A DNA stretch of 64,000 nt from Azospirillum baldaniorum (GCF_003119195.2 NZ_CP022260.1:651501-715500), one strand, 5' to 3'; counted from the first letter of the stretch, positions 8,725 to 21,336 are shown. Program-made: numbers and translations. The notes: generated by a model not told the origin, from the sequence alone.

Positions 8725-10860
8725 CTACCGGGAGAGCACAGCGGCTTGCAGCCGGCGCACCAGACCGGTCAAGGCCGCGCGGCGCTCCTCCTCGGAGCGG
8801 TTGTCGGTCAAGGTTTCCTCATGGATGCGCGTCGTCAGCGCGGACAGCTGATCCGTGAAGCCGGCGCGATGCTTCTCGTCGAAAAAGGGCAGGAAGACGT
8901 CGGAGACGCCGAGGCGGCGGCTCAACTCCTCGATGGGTAGAATTTTGACCGGGCCGCGCCGACGCTCCACATCCGCGAATCCCTGGATCAGCGCGATCTG
9001 GTCGAGGAAATACGCCATGTTGCGCTGTCGCATCCAGTGCAGAAGGGCGGTGGCCGTGCGCTCCAGAACCTCCCGTGTGGAAGCGGTCGGGCGCAGCACG
9101 ATCAGCCCGTTGCTGATGGTGTTGTAGAGACAATCCAGGCTGTCCGGCCGATGGATGAGCATCGCCTCCTCATCCGGCGCCATGGCCTCGACGAGGCGCC
9201 GCGGGTCGATCGGCAGCAGGGCGTCGATGTCGATCATCACCAGCGGTGGGCGCCCATGGAGATCCAGCACGTCCGGTGCCCTCATCAGCCGCAGGCAGGT
9301 GTAGAGGGTGCGCCGGCTGGCCGGATCGAGATCCGGCGGCGTGCGTTCCGTGCTGACGGTAAGGCGGCAGCGCCGCAGCAACGCCCGCAGGCCGGCGACC
9401 ACCTCCGCGATGTCGGGGCCGGGGTCCGCGACGTGGATGTGCATCCGTTGCCCCACGCCGCAAAAGGCATCCACCGTCAGCAGAAGGGGGGCCGCGAACA
9501 GCTTCAGGTAACGGTTGTCGCAGGCGGCGAACAGAAGAGGCCCCACGCCATCGACGGCCGGTTCCGATTGGAAGCCGGTCCGGTAGTCCGCCAGTTCCGC
9601 CAGCGGCACCGACCGGCAGAGGGCATCGAATTCGTCGCCGAAGGTGACATGGCGCAGGAAGGGCAGGGCGGGGACCAGCGCCTTCAGCACCGCCCGGCCC
9701 GCCTCCTCGCTCCCCGGCTTCCGCAGGAGCAGCGAACCGCGCAGGAAGTCGATCCAGGGCAGCAACTCCCGGTTTTCGATCGCCGCCGCCTGGCAGAAGT
9801 GATCCAGCGCCTGCTTCGCGGCGTCCGGTCGCCCCGCCCCGATCCGGTCGTTCGCCACATGCATGGCGATGTAGACGGGGGCCTTCCAGAACAGATGCTC
9901 CGCCCGCGCCGCAGCCATCATCCCGCGGGCATGGGCGGCGAGAGCGGAGCCGTTGTCTTCGCGTGCATCGAGAAGGGCTGCGTTTTCCCAAGCCGTATAG
10001 TTTGTGGGCTGCAGGGCCGCGGTGTCCCTGTAGGCCGTCGCGGCCCGGCCGGCTTCGCCCGCCGCCTGCGCCGCCTCGGCCAGGTGAAATCGGTCCTGCG
10101 CGTCGTCGGGGCGCAACCGGATCACCCGCGCGAGCAGGGTGCTGGCCCGGTCCGCCTGTCGCGCCGACAGCAGGGACAGCCCCAGTCCGGACAGCACCGC
10201 CGGTGCCGAGGGATCAAGCGCCGCCGCCGCTTGGAACGTGGGAATGGCAGCCCCGGAATCACCGGCTTTCTGGAGGGTCAAGGCCAGATTGAAGGCCGTG
10301 AAGGAGGCCGCCGGGCAGAGCCGGAAGGCCCGGCGGTAGGCCGTCAGGGTGGTGTCGGACGGCTTGGGGTCGCCCGTCGCGCACCCGGCCGCGTCCAACT
10401 CGGCGGTCGTGTGGGCGATCCCCTCTTGGGCGGCGCCGTCAGCCGGATCGATGATTTGGGCGGTGCGGTAGGCGGCCAAGGCCTCGGCGTGGCGTCCGCT
10501 GGCCCGCCGCAAGCCTCCGAGCGCGACCAGCGGTCCAGCCCCCGGAGCCAGGGCGAAGCCGCTCCGCAGGGCTGCCTCCGCCTCAGCGAAGCGTCCGAGA
10601 GCCTTCAGGGCGAGCGCGAGGTTGGAGTGATAGGTGGCGACGTTGCCGCGGCGGGCGATGGCATCGGTGATCAGGGACGCCCCTTCCGCAGGGTCGCCGG
10701 CTTGGCTTCGCAGCACCCCGAGAAGATGCAGCGCGTCGGGATGACCGGGCTGCCGCTCCAGGAGCGTCCGGTAAAGCGGCTCGGCCTCGACGAGCCTGCC
10801 GGTCCGGTGCAGGGCCACGGCGTTCGCCAGAAGCGTCTCGGGGGGGATTGGCGCGTTCAT
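8725..10860 (-). CDS. TPR protein with a C-terminal glycosyltransferase-like domain
   Basis: 711 residues. Residues about 10-330 hold tandem tetratricopeptide repeats (for example AVALHRTGRLVEAEPLYRTLL and NLALALKALGRFAEAEAAL), a protein-protein scaffold. Residues about 430-700 look like a GT-A type transferase: they end a strand with DID (Asp544-Asp546), the usual metal/nucleotide-sugar site, and carry NTISNGLIVLRP and YFLDQIALI motifs. TPR plus glycosyltransferase architecture is common in O-linked or flagellin/surface glycosylation. The start at 10860 begins the first TPR and lacks a strong ribosome site; an upstream start is possible but would overlap the divergent gene. It is divergent from a TPR-radical SAM protein and convergent, 23 bp apart, with the ABC gene. 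Confidence 0.72.
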   Translation of the reverse strand: MNAPIPPETLLANAVALHRTGRLVEAEPLYRTLLERQPGHPDALHLLGVLRSQAGDPAEGASLITDAIARRGNVATYHSNLALALKALGRFAEAEAALRSGFALAPGAGPLVALGGLRRASGRHAEALAAYRTAQIIDPADGAAQEGIAHTTAELDAAGCATGDPKPSDTTLTAYRRAFRLCPAASFTAFNLALTLQKAGDSGAAIPTFQAAAALDPSAPAVLSGLGLSLLSARQADRASTLLARVIRLRPDDAQDRFHLAEAAQAAGEAGRAATAYRDTAALQPTNYTAWENAALLDAREDNGSALAAHARGMMAAARAEHLFWKAPVYIAMHVANDRIGAGRPDAAKQALDHFCQAAAIENRELLPWIDFLRGSLLLRKPGSEEAGRAVLKALVPALPFLRHVTFGDEFDALCRSVPLAELADYRTGFQSEPAVDGVGPLLFAACDNRYLKLFAAPLLLTVDAFCGVGQRMHIHVADPGPDIAEVVAGLRALLRRCRLTVSTERTPPDLDPASRRTLYTCLRLMRAPDVLDLHGRPPLVMIDIDALLPIDPRRLVEAMAPDEEAMLIHRPDSLDCLYNTISNGLIVLRPTASTREVLERTATALLHWMRQRNMAYFLDQIALIQGFADVERRRGPVKILPIEELSRRLGVSDVFLPFFDEKHRAGFTDQLSALTTRIHEETLTDNRSEEERRAALTGLVRRLQAAVLSR

Positions 10861-12756
10861 GGGGAACGTCCCGGATTTGAAGGGGATGACCGGCTTTTCT
10901 ACTCCGGGGCGGCCTTCGCGCTCAACAATCATGCCGAAAGGTGATTTCGCAGGATTGCCTTTCCCGTTGCGACAGGGTTTCCTTGAACCTCGGTGGTCCA
11001 AGGTCAAGGCGCGGGAGCGAGAGGCAGCGGTCATGCAGGATCTTTCCCTGAGCTTCCGGCAGGCGGTGGCGCTGCATCAGCAAGGGCGCCTGCCGGAAGC
11101 GAATGCGGCGTACCGTGCCGTTCTCGACGCCATGCCGGACCATGCGGACACGTTGCGGCTGTGGGGGCTGGTCGCCTTGCAGTCCGGTGCCGCCGGGGCG
11201 GCCTGTGCGCGCCTGTCCTGCGCGGTTGCGGCCAATCCCGGCTCGGCAGAGGCGCTGCACGTGCTCGGCGGTGCGTTCCGGCAAACCGGCGATCTCGGGA
11301 AGGCGCTCGACTCCTACCGCCGCGCGACGGTGCTTCGGCCGGTCTTTCCCGAATGCCACTTCAATCATGGCAATGCCTTGATCCAGGCGGAGCGGCCGCT
11401 GGAGGCAGCGGTGGCCTACCGCATGGCGGTCGTTCAGCAGCCGCTGGCGGCGAACAGCCGTCTCAATCTGGCAGGGGTGCTCAACCGCATCGGAGATCCC
11501 GCGGGGGCAGCGCTCCAGGCTCGGGCTGCGGTGGCTCTGGAGCCCCATCAACCCGCGATGCTGACGGCGCTTGGCCGTGCCGAGACGGGCCTGGGGAACG
11601 CCGTCGCCGCTGAACGGACGCATGGTCGCGCCCACCGGCTGGACCCTCGGCAGGAGCCTCTTGCCTATGAGCACGGCTTGGCCTTGTCGGCGATCGGCCG
11701 AATCGAGGAGGCCGGCGTTCTCCTGCACGCCCTGGCCCGCTCCACCGACGCCTCCGTGAGGCTGGGGGCCAAGCTCGCTCTGCACCGGCTGGTGCTCCGC
11801 TGCATCGATGTCGATGACTACCGGAGAGCCGCTGCCGTCACCATGAACGGCTGGAGCGGGCAGGGGAGCCATGGAGCGGCGATGCTGCCGATGAGGGTCC
11901 GCCTCGAGTCCTCCAGCGCATGCAACCTGCGGTGCCGTCACTGCACCACCGGCGTGGCGTACCACAGCACCGAACGTCGCTTGCTGAAGCCGGAGTTGTT
12001 CGAGCGAATCCTGCAGGATCTCAAGGGTATCGAGGCGCTGGTCAGTTGCGTCATGTATCTGGGCGGGGAACCGTTGATGAATCCCCAGCTGGAAAGGATG
12101 ATCCGGCGTTTGAGGGACGAGACGTCGATCGATCAGATCCATTTCGTCACCAACGCCATGCTGGTGACCGAAGAGCGTTGCCGTGAACTGGCGGACAGCG
12201 GCGTGGCGCGGATCATCGTCTCGATCGACGGCCGCTCGCCGGAGGAGAACGATGCCATCCGCCGGGGATCCCACTATCCCACGGTGCGCCAAAACCTGAA
12301 CCTGATGCGCCGGTACCTGGAACCCGCCGGCGTGCAGTTGGACATCTCCAACAACATCCTGCGCCGCCCGGGGGATCCTCCGACCGCTGCGACACCGGCC
12401 TTTCTGATCCGGGATTTTCCCGGCCTGTCGATCGCCACGAACTACGCCTACAAATGGCCGGGCTGGACGCAGACGGAAGAGGAAGCGGCGCTGGCGGTCG
12501 AGGTCAATCCGGGTCGGCGCCGTGGCTTTTGCGGTGCACCGTTCACGGAAACGGTGATCCGGCCCAACGGCGACGTGACGCTGTGCTGCTACGACATTTC
12601 CGGCATCGAGGTGATGGGCAACCTGAGGCAGGGCAGCCTGGAAGAGATATGGAACGGCGAGCGCTACCGTGCGGTGAGGCTGGCCATGATGGCCGGTGAC
12701 GAGGCGGCTTTGCCCGGCGTGTGCCGGAATTGTCCGGTCTACACGGGCGAGGAGAT

Positions 12757-14139
<1,383 letters not shown>

Positions 14140-14242
14140 GGGAGACCGCTCCGTCGAACCGTTCGCTCGTCATTATGCCTGTTTCTTGACCATTCTGCCA
14201 AAGGTAGTATGGGTGTTGTGATTGAGGCGTATGGAGACCACG
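14140..14242. promoter_or_regulatory. Divergent promoter between the paired GH1 genes
   Basis: 103 bp between the TTG start of the left GH1 gene and the ATG of the right one. It holds both ribosome sites and a TTGACC hexamer near 14186 that could be a -35 element for the right gene; no good -10 is visible. Such close divergent starts suggest common control. Confidence 0.4.
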
Positions 14243-15568
<1,326 letters not shown>

Positions 15569-15746
15569 GCGGGCGGCGATTTTATCATCGAAGCCTACTA
15601 TTTCCATTCGACTGGCACGCCCGCCCGCGTGTCCTGCATGAAACACATTACACATTTGCATGTTAAACCTGATGCACAGGCTTGCGCTTTGCGCATCACT
15701 TTGCCCATCCTCCGTCTTGGATCATTCGTTCTCGAAGGAAACTGAC

Positions 15747-16214
15747 ATGCAAAGCAGCGACACCGACGGTTCTGAGAATTCGGCCACCGATCTGGTTGCC
15801 ATGACGGGTAAGATCGTTGCGTCTTATGTCCGCTCGAACCAGATCGCGGTGAATGATCTTCCGAACCTCATCCGGATCGTCCATCAAAGTCTGTCGGGCA
15901 CCGGCCGTCCGGCCGAACCGGAAGCGGTTGAGCTGCGTCCTGCCGTGCCGGTGAAGAAGTCGGTGATGCCGGACTACATCGTTTGCCTTGAGGACGGCAA
16001 GAAACTGAAGATGCTGAAGCGCTATTTGCGCACGGCTTATGGAATGACGCCCGACGAATACCGCCGGAAGTGGGGCCTGCCCGCGGATTATCCGATGACC
16101 GCGCCGAACTATGCGGAGCAGCGTTCCGCCTTCGCGAAGTCGATCGGTCTCGGCAAGAAGGCCGCCGCGCCGGTCAAACCGGCCCGCCGTGGCCGCGCCA
16201 AGAACGTCGCCTGA
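15747..16214 (+). CDS. mucR: MucR/Ros family transcriptional regulator lacking most zinc ligands
   Basis: 155 residues, typical length. MucR/Ros proteins are global DNA-binding regulators of exopolysaccharide, motility and host interaction genes in alphaproteobacteria, binding AT-rich targets. Seen: MTGKIVASYVRSNQIAVNDLP N-terminal domain, and the C-terminal core CLEDGKKLKMLKRYLRTAYGMTPDEYRRKWGL. In Ros the finger reads CLEC...RHL...H; here the second Cys is Asp, the first His position is Tyr and the second is Ala, so only one ligand remains. Zinc-independent MucR homologues are known, so function may be retained. The ATG at 15747 has GAAGGAA upstream; an earlier frame from 15660 lacks a site. 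It sits in a polysaccharide-related neighbourhood, consistent with its role. Confidence 0.9.
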   Translation: MQSSDTDGSENSATDLVAMTGKIVASYVRSNQIAVNDLPNLIRIVHQSLSGTGRPAEPEAVELRPAVPVKKSVMPDYIVCLEDGKKLKMLKRYLRTAYGMTPDEYRRKWGLPADYPMTAPNYAEQRSAFAKSIGLGKKAAAPVKPARRGRAKNVA

Positions 16215-16298
16215 TCGCATCCATGCCCCGAATCGCCCCTTTCCCGCGCTTGGGAAGGGGGCGGCGGGCATGACCGCCGGTTTTTGCCCGCAGCGGCT

Positions 16299-17480
16299 TC
16301 AGCGTTGCGCGATCCGCGGCGTAGCCAGGCTGTTCAGGCTGGTGATCCATTCCGACAGGGTGACGAAACGGCAACCGCGGGTGCGCAGAAGGCCGATGGC
16401 ACGGGGAAGCGCCTCCGCCGTCGCGTTGTAGGTGGTGTGCATCAGGACGACGCTGCCAATGGTGCCGGTGGCTTCAAGCTGGGCCATGATCTTGCCGGCG
16501 TCGCGGGTGAACCAGTCGCGCGTGTCGACGTTCCACAGCGCCGGGCTCATTTTCTCCTGATCGACGGCCGTCAGCGTGTCGTTGTTCCAGCGTCCGGCGG
16601 GCGGGCGGAACAGCACCGGGTCGGCGCCAGCGGCGGCCAGGATGCGGTTCGTTTCCGCAATTTGCGCGCGCTGGGCCTCGGTGGTCAGGGTGCGCATGTT
16701 CGGGTGGGTCAGGCTGTGATTGCCGACCTCGTGGCCTTCCTGGACGATTCTCTGGATGATCCGCGGGTGGCGGACCGCGACGTTGCCGATGGGGAAGAAG
16801 GTTGCCCGTATCCCCTCGACGCGCAGGATGTCGAGGATGCGAGGGGTCACCGCCGGGTGCGGTCCGTCGTCGAAGGTCAAGGAGCAGAGGTTCCAACGGC
16901 TGGCCTTCAGGGCTCCGATGTCCACCCGCGCGTCGTTGCCGGGCACGATGGCGGCGATTCGTGACAGGCGGGCGGCTTGCCGCTCGATCTCCTGCATTTC
17001 CCGGCTCTGGTCCGGGCTGTAGGTCACGACACCGTTGTGGTCGTTGTCCTCAACGGCGGCAGGTGCCGCCGCCGGTTGCTCGACGGCGGCATCCACCACG
17101 AGACAACTGCCGCCACCGCCGACGATTCGGCGGCAGACGAAGTTTGGGTCGAGATCGGGCAGGGGAGCGGCCCGCAGGACGAAACCGGAGTCGGGAACCT
17201 CAGGCTTCTGCAGGAAGACTCGGGGAACGAGGTCGGCGACCATGTCGGGTTGGCGCCGGACAACCGCCTTCCAGGCGACCCAGGCGTCGGCCTCTGTTCG
17301 GTAGACGCCGAATTGCAGCATCTTGGCCGGCGGCTTCCCATCTGCGTCCTTCCGCACCGTGGTGACGGTTGCCAGATGTGACGGATCGGCCGCCTGGGCC
17401 GGCATCGCGACCGCGCCGCAGAGCGTGGACGCCATCAAGCCCGCGGCCAAAAGCCGATAACGGGACAGCCTCCGCGCCAT
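16299..17480 (-). CDS. Exported polysaccharide deacetylase (NodB homology, CE4)
   Basis: 393 residues. A signal peptide covers about residues 1-30 (RRLSRYRLLAAGLMAS...AQA), so it acts in the periplasm or outside. The C-terminal NodB domain has the catalytic/metal triad: TFDDGPHP (Asp204, Asp205), HSLTH (His255, His259), RPPAGRW (Arg292) and a final LMHTT. These enzymes de-N-acetylate chitooligosaccharide, peptidoglycan or exopolysaccharide amino sugars. Residues about 40-150 resemble a SPOR-like peptidoglycan-binding region (LQFGVYRTEADAWVAWKAV), unusual ahead of a NodB domain and suggesting a cell-wall substrate. The start at 17480 was chosen because it directly precedes the signal peptide; ATGs at 17495 and 17528 are alternatives, none with a strong ribosome site. 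Confidence 0.88.
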   Translation of the reverse strand: MARRLSRYRLLAAGLMASTLCGAVAMPAQAADPSHLATVTTVRKDADGKPPAKMLQFGVYRTEADAWVAWKAVVRRQPDMVADLVPRVFLQKPEVPDSGFVLRAAPLPDLDPNFVCRRIVGGGGSCLVVDAAVEQPAAAPAAVEDNDHNGVVTYSPDQSREMQEIERQAARLSRIAAIVPGNDARVDIGALKASRWNLCSLTFDDGPHPAVTPRILDILRVEGIRATFFPIGNVAVRHPRIIQRIVQEGHEVGNHSLTHPNMRTLTTEAQRAQIAETNRILAAAGADPVLFRPPAGRWNNDTLTAVDQEKMSPALWNVDTRDWFTRDAGKIMAQLEATGTIGSVVLMHTTYNATAEALPRAIGLLRTRGCRFVTLSEWITSLNSLATPRIAQR

Positions 17481-17780
17481 GGCGGGGCCGAACATGTGGG
17501 AGGTGGAGAGGCCCGAACCTGAAATCATGTGCGATCGACCATCAACATCGCCGCAGTGAGATCAGGTGTGGGCGATACCTCTTATGAGATAGAGCAAAAT
17601 TTATCGCGCCTCCATAAGGATCGGCGTCAAGACGTCGTTGTCACGGATTTCCCCGGTCTAATTTCCATAATGCACCTTATGGGGTTTTGGTGCTCACCCG
17701 ACTGGAAGCAAAGGAAAATCCAAACACCGGCTTCGTACCTATGCTCTCCGCTCCTGGGGGTTCGATCTGCGTATCTCTTT
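17481..17780. other. Intergenic region upstream of the deacetylase
   Basis: 300 bp between the deacetylase start and the stop of the O-methyltransferase, both leftward. The part around 17580-17690 is AT-richer than the genes and likely carries the deacetylase promoter. I see no RNA gene, strong hairpin or repeat. Confidence 0.4.
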
Positions 17781-18422
17781 TCAGCGACGCCGAAGGAGGG
17801 TCACACCGTCGCCCACGGGCAGCATGCACAGGGCCACCCTCTCGTCCTCCAGACGGGCCGCATTGAAGACACGGATGGCCTGGGTCTTATGCTTGCGATC
17901 GCTGGGGTCGGCGACCCGCCCGCGCCACAAGGTGTTGTCCACCACGATCAGGCCGCCGCGCCTCACGAGGGACAGACAGCGCTCGTAGTAAGCGTCGTAG
18001 TTTTCCTTGTCCGCATCGATGAAAGCGAAATCGAACGACTCGCCCTCTCTGTCATCGAGAAGCTTGTCCAGGCTGTCGAGCGCCGGCCCGATGCGCAGGT
18101 CGATCTTGTCCGCAACTCCGGCCTCGGACCAGATCGCGCGGGCCTGCGAGGTCCACTGCTCGTTGACGTCGAAACTGATGACGCGTCCATCATCCGGCAG
18201 GGACTGCGCCACCGTCAGCGCGCTGTATCCGGTGAAAGTGCCGATGTCCAAGGTTCGGCGTGCGCCGATCATCTCGACGAGGAATGCCAGGAGTTGGCCT
18301 TCCTCCGGCGCGATCTGATAATGGGCCTCGGTCAGTTTGGCCGTCTCGGCGCGCAGTTTCGCCTGGATGGCGGTCTCGCGCAGGGAAGCGTCGAGCATGT
18401 ACCGGTAGATGGCCTCGGGCAT
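17781..18422 (-). CDS. SAM-dependent O-methyltransferase (caffeoyl-CoA OMT-like)
   Basis: 213 residues, the usual size of the metal-dependent class. Seen: APEEGQLLAFLVEMI, the SAM loop LDIGTFTGYSAL, ISFDVNEQW, FDFAFIDADKENYDAYYE (the metal-binding DADK motif) and VVDNTLWRG. It would methylate a catechol-type hydroxyl on a small aromatic substrate. The start is uncertain: ATG at 18422 or an in-frame GTG at 18437 (with GGGGAG further upstream). It stands alone between two leftward genes with about 140 bp upstream. Confidence 0.87.
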   Translation of the reverse strand: MPEAIYRYMLDASLRETAIQAKLRAETAKLTEAHYQIAPEEGQLLAFLVEMIGARRTLDIGTFTGYSALTVAQSLPDDGRVISFDVNEQWTSQARAIWSEAGVADKIDLRIGPALDSLDKLLDDREGESFDFAFIDADKENYDAYYERCLSLVRRGGLIVVDNTLWRGRVADPSDRKHKTQAIRVFNAARLEDERVALCMLPVGDGVTLLRRR

Positions 18423-18562
18423 GAAGATCGACTGCACGGTCAAGGAATCCGCTCCCCACTCTGGCCACCCGCTCCTTGCGGGCGTCCGTTCACATGTGGG
18501 GAGCCTCGGCAATTCCGAAAGCTCTTCCCTCGTGCCTCTCCGATGGTCGCACCCGCAGCCTG

Positions 18563-19486
18563 TCAGTCGGGAGTCCGTCCGAAAGCGAAGCGCAGGGCGT
18601 CGGCCACGGCCAACGGAAGCATCGAGCCGTGGCTTTCCTCGACGAAGTCATGGAAGGCGAGCCGCAAACCCGGAACCGTCGCGAGGGTGGCCGCAACCTC
18701 CCTCCCCGTCTGCCCGGCGCGCAAGCGCTTCAGCCGCTCGGCCTCCGTCGGCGGCAATGGGCGTTCCACCAGTTTGCCGGACGTCTCGATCAGCAGCGCC
18801 GTGCCGGGCGCCACGCCTGCGCGCGCTGTTCGATCGAGGAACGCCGCCTGCTCCTTCAGGATGCCCTGCCCGTTCCACCAGATCGCCGGGTCGGCCGCGA
18901 CGTAGGTCTGGAACAGGTCACCCCTGGTGTAGAGAACGTAGAGGGAGAACAGCCCACCCAGCGAATGGCCGAACAGGGTCCGGCGTTGCCGGTCGATGGG
19001 CAGGCGCGTTTCGACCGCCGGGATCACCTGGGTCTCAACGAAGGCCAGGAAATCGTCGCGCCCGCCGGTTTCGATGACGGAGGCTCCGTCCCGCGATGGC
19101 GGAATGAACTCCGGCGGAGTCGGCGGTGTCAGGTCCCGGTAACGGCGGAGGACGTCGAACGGCCCGTCGATTGGATAGCCGATTCCGACGATCACCGCAG
19201 AACCGTAGGGGTCCGGCGGATTCGGACCGATGACCGTCTCCATCATCGGCACGGTCGCGTTGCCGTCCAGGAGGTAGATGACCGGATAGCCGCCCGGTGG
19301 CGGCGGTTCAACGGGGCGGACGAGAAAGACCCGGTAATCCAGGCCCGTCCGGTCGGCGCGCAGATCGAATGATTCCACCTTGCGGGCTTCCTTCACGGCT
19401 TCGGCCGTCACGATTTCCACCGGCGCGGCCTGGACGCCGAAGCCGGAGAAGGCCACCAACAGCACGGTCGTGGCAAAGCGGAGCAT
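18563..19486 (-). CDS. Exported alpha/beta-hydrolase, IroE/Fes-type esterase
   Basis: 307 residues with an N-terminal signal peptide (LRFATTVLLVAFSGFGVQA). Seen: YPVIYLLDGNA, the nucleophile elbow GHSLGG, ADPAIWWN and a late His in EESHGSMLP, matching the putative-esterase family that includes the periplasmic siderophore esterase IroE and bacterial esterase D-like proteins. The catalytic triad is therefore complete in outline. Substrate unknown; periplasmic hydrolysis of a ferric siderophore or acyl ester is possible. No siderophore genes are nearby. It is divergent from the PRC-barrel gene across 101 bp. Confidence 0.83.
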   Translation of the reverse strand: MLRFATTVLLVAFSGFGVQAAPVEIVTAEAVKEARKVESFDLRADRTGLDYRVFLVRPVEPPPPGGYPVIYLLDGNATVPMMETVIGPNPPDPYGSAVIVGIGYPIDGPFDVLRRYRDLTPPTPPEFIPPSRDGASVIETGGRDDFLAFVETQVIPAVETRLPIDRQRRTLFGHSLGGLFSLYVLYTRGDLFQTYVAADPAIWWNGQGILKEQAAFLDRTARAGVAPGTALLIETSGKLVERPLPPTEAERLKRLRAGQTGREVAATLATVPGLRLAFHDFVEESHGSMLPLAVADALRFAFGRTPD

Positions 19487-19587
19487 TGGCGGTTCCTGCG
19501 CAATCGGACGGTGTGCACCGGCGCATCGGTTGGAACCGTGCCGGTGGATTCATGTTGTTGCACGGTCAGCAGCAGGAGAGCAACACG

Positions 19588-19983
19588 ATGAGAAAGCTCC
19601 TTTCCGCAACGGCGGTCACCCTCGTCATGGTCGCGGCCGGGCCCTCGCTCGCCCAGCAGAGCGCCGCCATCGCCAACCCGGCCAACGCCTACCGGGAGGT
19701 GAAGGACGACAACGTCATGGTGCCGTCCCTCAAGCGGACGGTCGGGCAGTTGGACGACATGGACGTCCTCGGGCCGGACGGCACGAAGATCGGCGAGGTG
19801 GAGGAGGTGCTGATGGACGCCTCCGGACAACCGGTCGCCGTGGTGGTGGACGTGGAGCATGGCGTGGGGATCGGCGACAAGGAGGTGATCGTCGGGCTGG
19901 ACCAGCTTCGCGACGATGGGCGGACCCTGACGACCGCGCTGACGAACGCGCAGCTCGGCACCCTGCCGATCTGGGACGATTGA
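19588..19983 (+). CDS. Exported PRC-barrel domain protein
   Basis: 131 residues with a cleavable signal peptide (RKLLSATAVTLVMVAAGPSLA). Residues about 50-125 form a PRC-barrel: LDDMDVLGPDGTKIGEVEEVLMD, VAVVVDVEHGVGIGDKEVIVGLDQL. Such periplasmic PRC-barrel proteins are frequent in alphaproteobacteria and often stress-inducible; their function is poorly defined. The ATG at 19588 has CAGGAGAG upstream. It lies 105 bp before a beta-lactamase-fold gene on the same strand. Confidence 0.88.
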   Translation: MRKLLSATAVTLVMVAAGPSLAQQSAAIANPANAYREVKDDNVMVPSLKRTVGQLDDMDVLGPDGTKIGEVEEVLMDASGQPVAVVVDVEHGVGIGDKEVIVGLDQLRDDGRTLTTALTNAQLGTLPIWDD

Positions 19984-20088
19984 GGCGGAACCGGGCCGGA
20001 CAGACCGCGGCGCTGATCGCCCATTGGTTGTCCTTTCCCCCTTTTCGCTGTATCTGCAGACGCGGTGCGAAAAAGGGGGAAAAAGGCG

Positions 20089-21315
20089 ATGGTCGTTTCG
20101 CTATCCCGGTGTCGATTTCCGTGGCGCGCCCTCCCCGTCTGTCTGGCGATCCTGATCGGTGCCGGCCTCCTCGTTCTGCCCGCCCAGGCACAGACGATTG
20201 CGCCGAAGGACGCGGTGGGGCGGCTGTTCGTCGGGCCATTGCTCGAATCGGGCTGGTTCGCGCCCTCCTTCCTGTCGGTGGTCGGCGTCGATCAGGTCAC
20301 GGCGCTGGTGTCCGGTCTGAAAGGTGATTTCGGCGGGCGGGTCGCCGTCCATGACCACGCGCAAGGCGGGCGGGTCGAGTTGGAGCGGGCGGAGGTGCCC
20401 TTCACGGTGACGCTCGATGGAACGGGGCGGATCGCCGGGCTTTTCTTCGGGCCGCCCCAGCCCACGCGCGGCGATCCGGCGGCGCTCGCCGAGCGGATCG
20501 TGACAAGCGCGGTGGGCGAGAGCGCGGTCCTGTTGCTGGTGGATGGCAAGGAACTGGCGTCCCGCAACGCCGACGCGCCGATGGCCGTGGGGTCAGCCGT
20601 CAAGCTGGTCGTTCTGAAAGCCTATGAGGAGGCGATCCGCGACGGCATCCTGACCCGCAACCGCGTGGTTCCTCTCGACGGGGTGGATCGCTCCCTGCCC
20701 ACGGGCGTCCTGCAACGGCTCGCCCCCGGAACGCCAGTCACCGTCGAAACCCTTGCGGCCTTGATGATCCAGCAGAGCGACAACACGGCGACCGACGCGC
20801 TGATCCGCCTTCTCGGGCCGGCGGCGATGGAACGTCTCAGCCCGCGCAACACCCCCTTCCTGACCACCGGCGCCCTATTCCGGCTGGCCGCGAAGGGGGC
20901 GGAGACCAAGCGCACCGCCTATCGCGCCGGCACGCCGGAGGAGCGGCGCGCCATCCTCGACGAATTGGCGGGAGTTCCCCTGCCCTCCCCGTCCGACCTG
21001 CTGCCCAGGGCGACGTGGCGGGACGCCGAATGGTATCTGACCGCGCGGGAGTTGTGCGACCTGCTGCTGGAACTGCGGGACGCTCCGGCGCTGAACGGCG
21101 CTCCCGAGCCGCTGGTGGCGGTCGAGGGCTGGCGGTGGACAGGATACAAGGGCGGTTCGGAGTTCGGCGTGCTCACCCTGTCGGCCGCCGGCATCACCGT
21201 CGATGGCCGGCCGGTCTGCGCCGTCCTCACCGCCAACAGCGGCCGGCCGCAGCCGGAGGACCGCCTCGCCCGGCTCTTCTCCACGCTGTTCCGCAGCGCG
21301 GAGAAGAGCCGATAA
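20089..21315 (+). CDS. Exported class A beta-lactamase-fold serine hydrolase with an extra N-terminal domain
   Basis: 408 residues. A signal peptide ends near AQA (about residue 35). The C-terminal half carries the full class A serine beta-lactamase/transpeptidase set: Ser169-x-x-Lys172 (SAVK), Ser230-Asp231-Asn232, and Lys354-Gly-Gly. The KGG in place of KTG/KSG and the long N-terminal domain (about 40-135, a small alpha+beta domain ending in IAGLFFGPPQP) resemble the LpqF/ORF12 architecture rather than a classical penicillinase. It may be an esterase, a carboxypeptidase or a weak beta-lactamase. The ATG at 20089 follows AGGGGGAAAAAGG. It converges with the SDR gene 21 bp away. Confidence 0.85.
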   Translation: MVVSLSRCRFPWRALPVCLAILIGAGLLVLPAQAQTIAPKDAVGRLFVGPLLESGWFAPSFLSVVGVDQVTALVSGLKGDFGGRVAVHDHAQGGRVELERAEVPFTVTLDGTGRIAGLFFGPPQPTRGDPAALAERIVTSAVGESAVLLLVDGKELASRNADAPMAVGSAVKLVVLKAYEEAIRDGILTRNRVVPLDGVDRSLPTGVLQRLAPGTPVTVETLAALMIQQSDNTATDALIRLLGPAAMERLSPRNTPFLTTGALFRLAAKGAETKRTAYRAGTPEERRAILDELAGVPLPSPSDLLPRATWRDAEWYLTARELCDLLLELRDAPALNGAPEPLVAVEGWRWTGYKGGSEFGVLTLSAAGITVDGRPVCAVLTANSGRPQPEDRLARLFSTLFRSAEKSR

Positions 21316-21336
21316 GGCTTTCGGTCTTTGGTTTGA

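Noticed and set aside
14228..14234. CGTATGG near the right GH1 start as a TetR half-site
   Set aside because: No partner CCATACG lies at the required 4-bp spacing, so it is likely chance.
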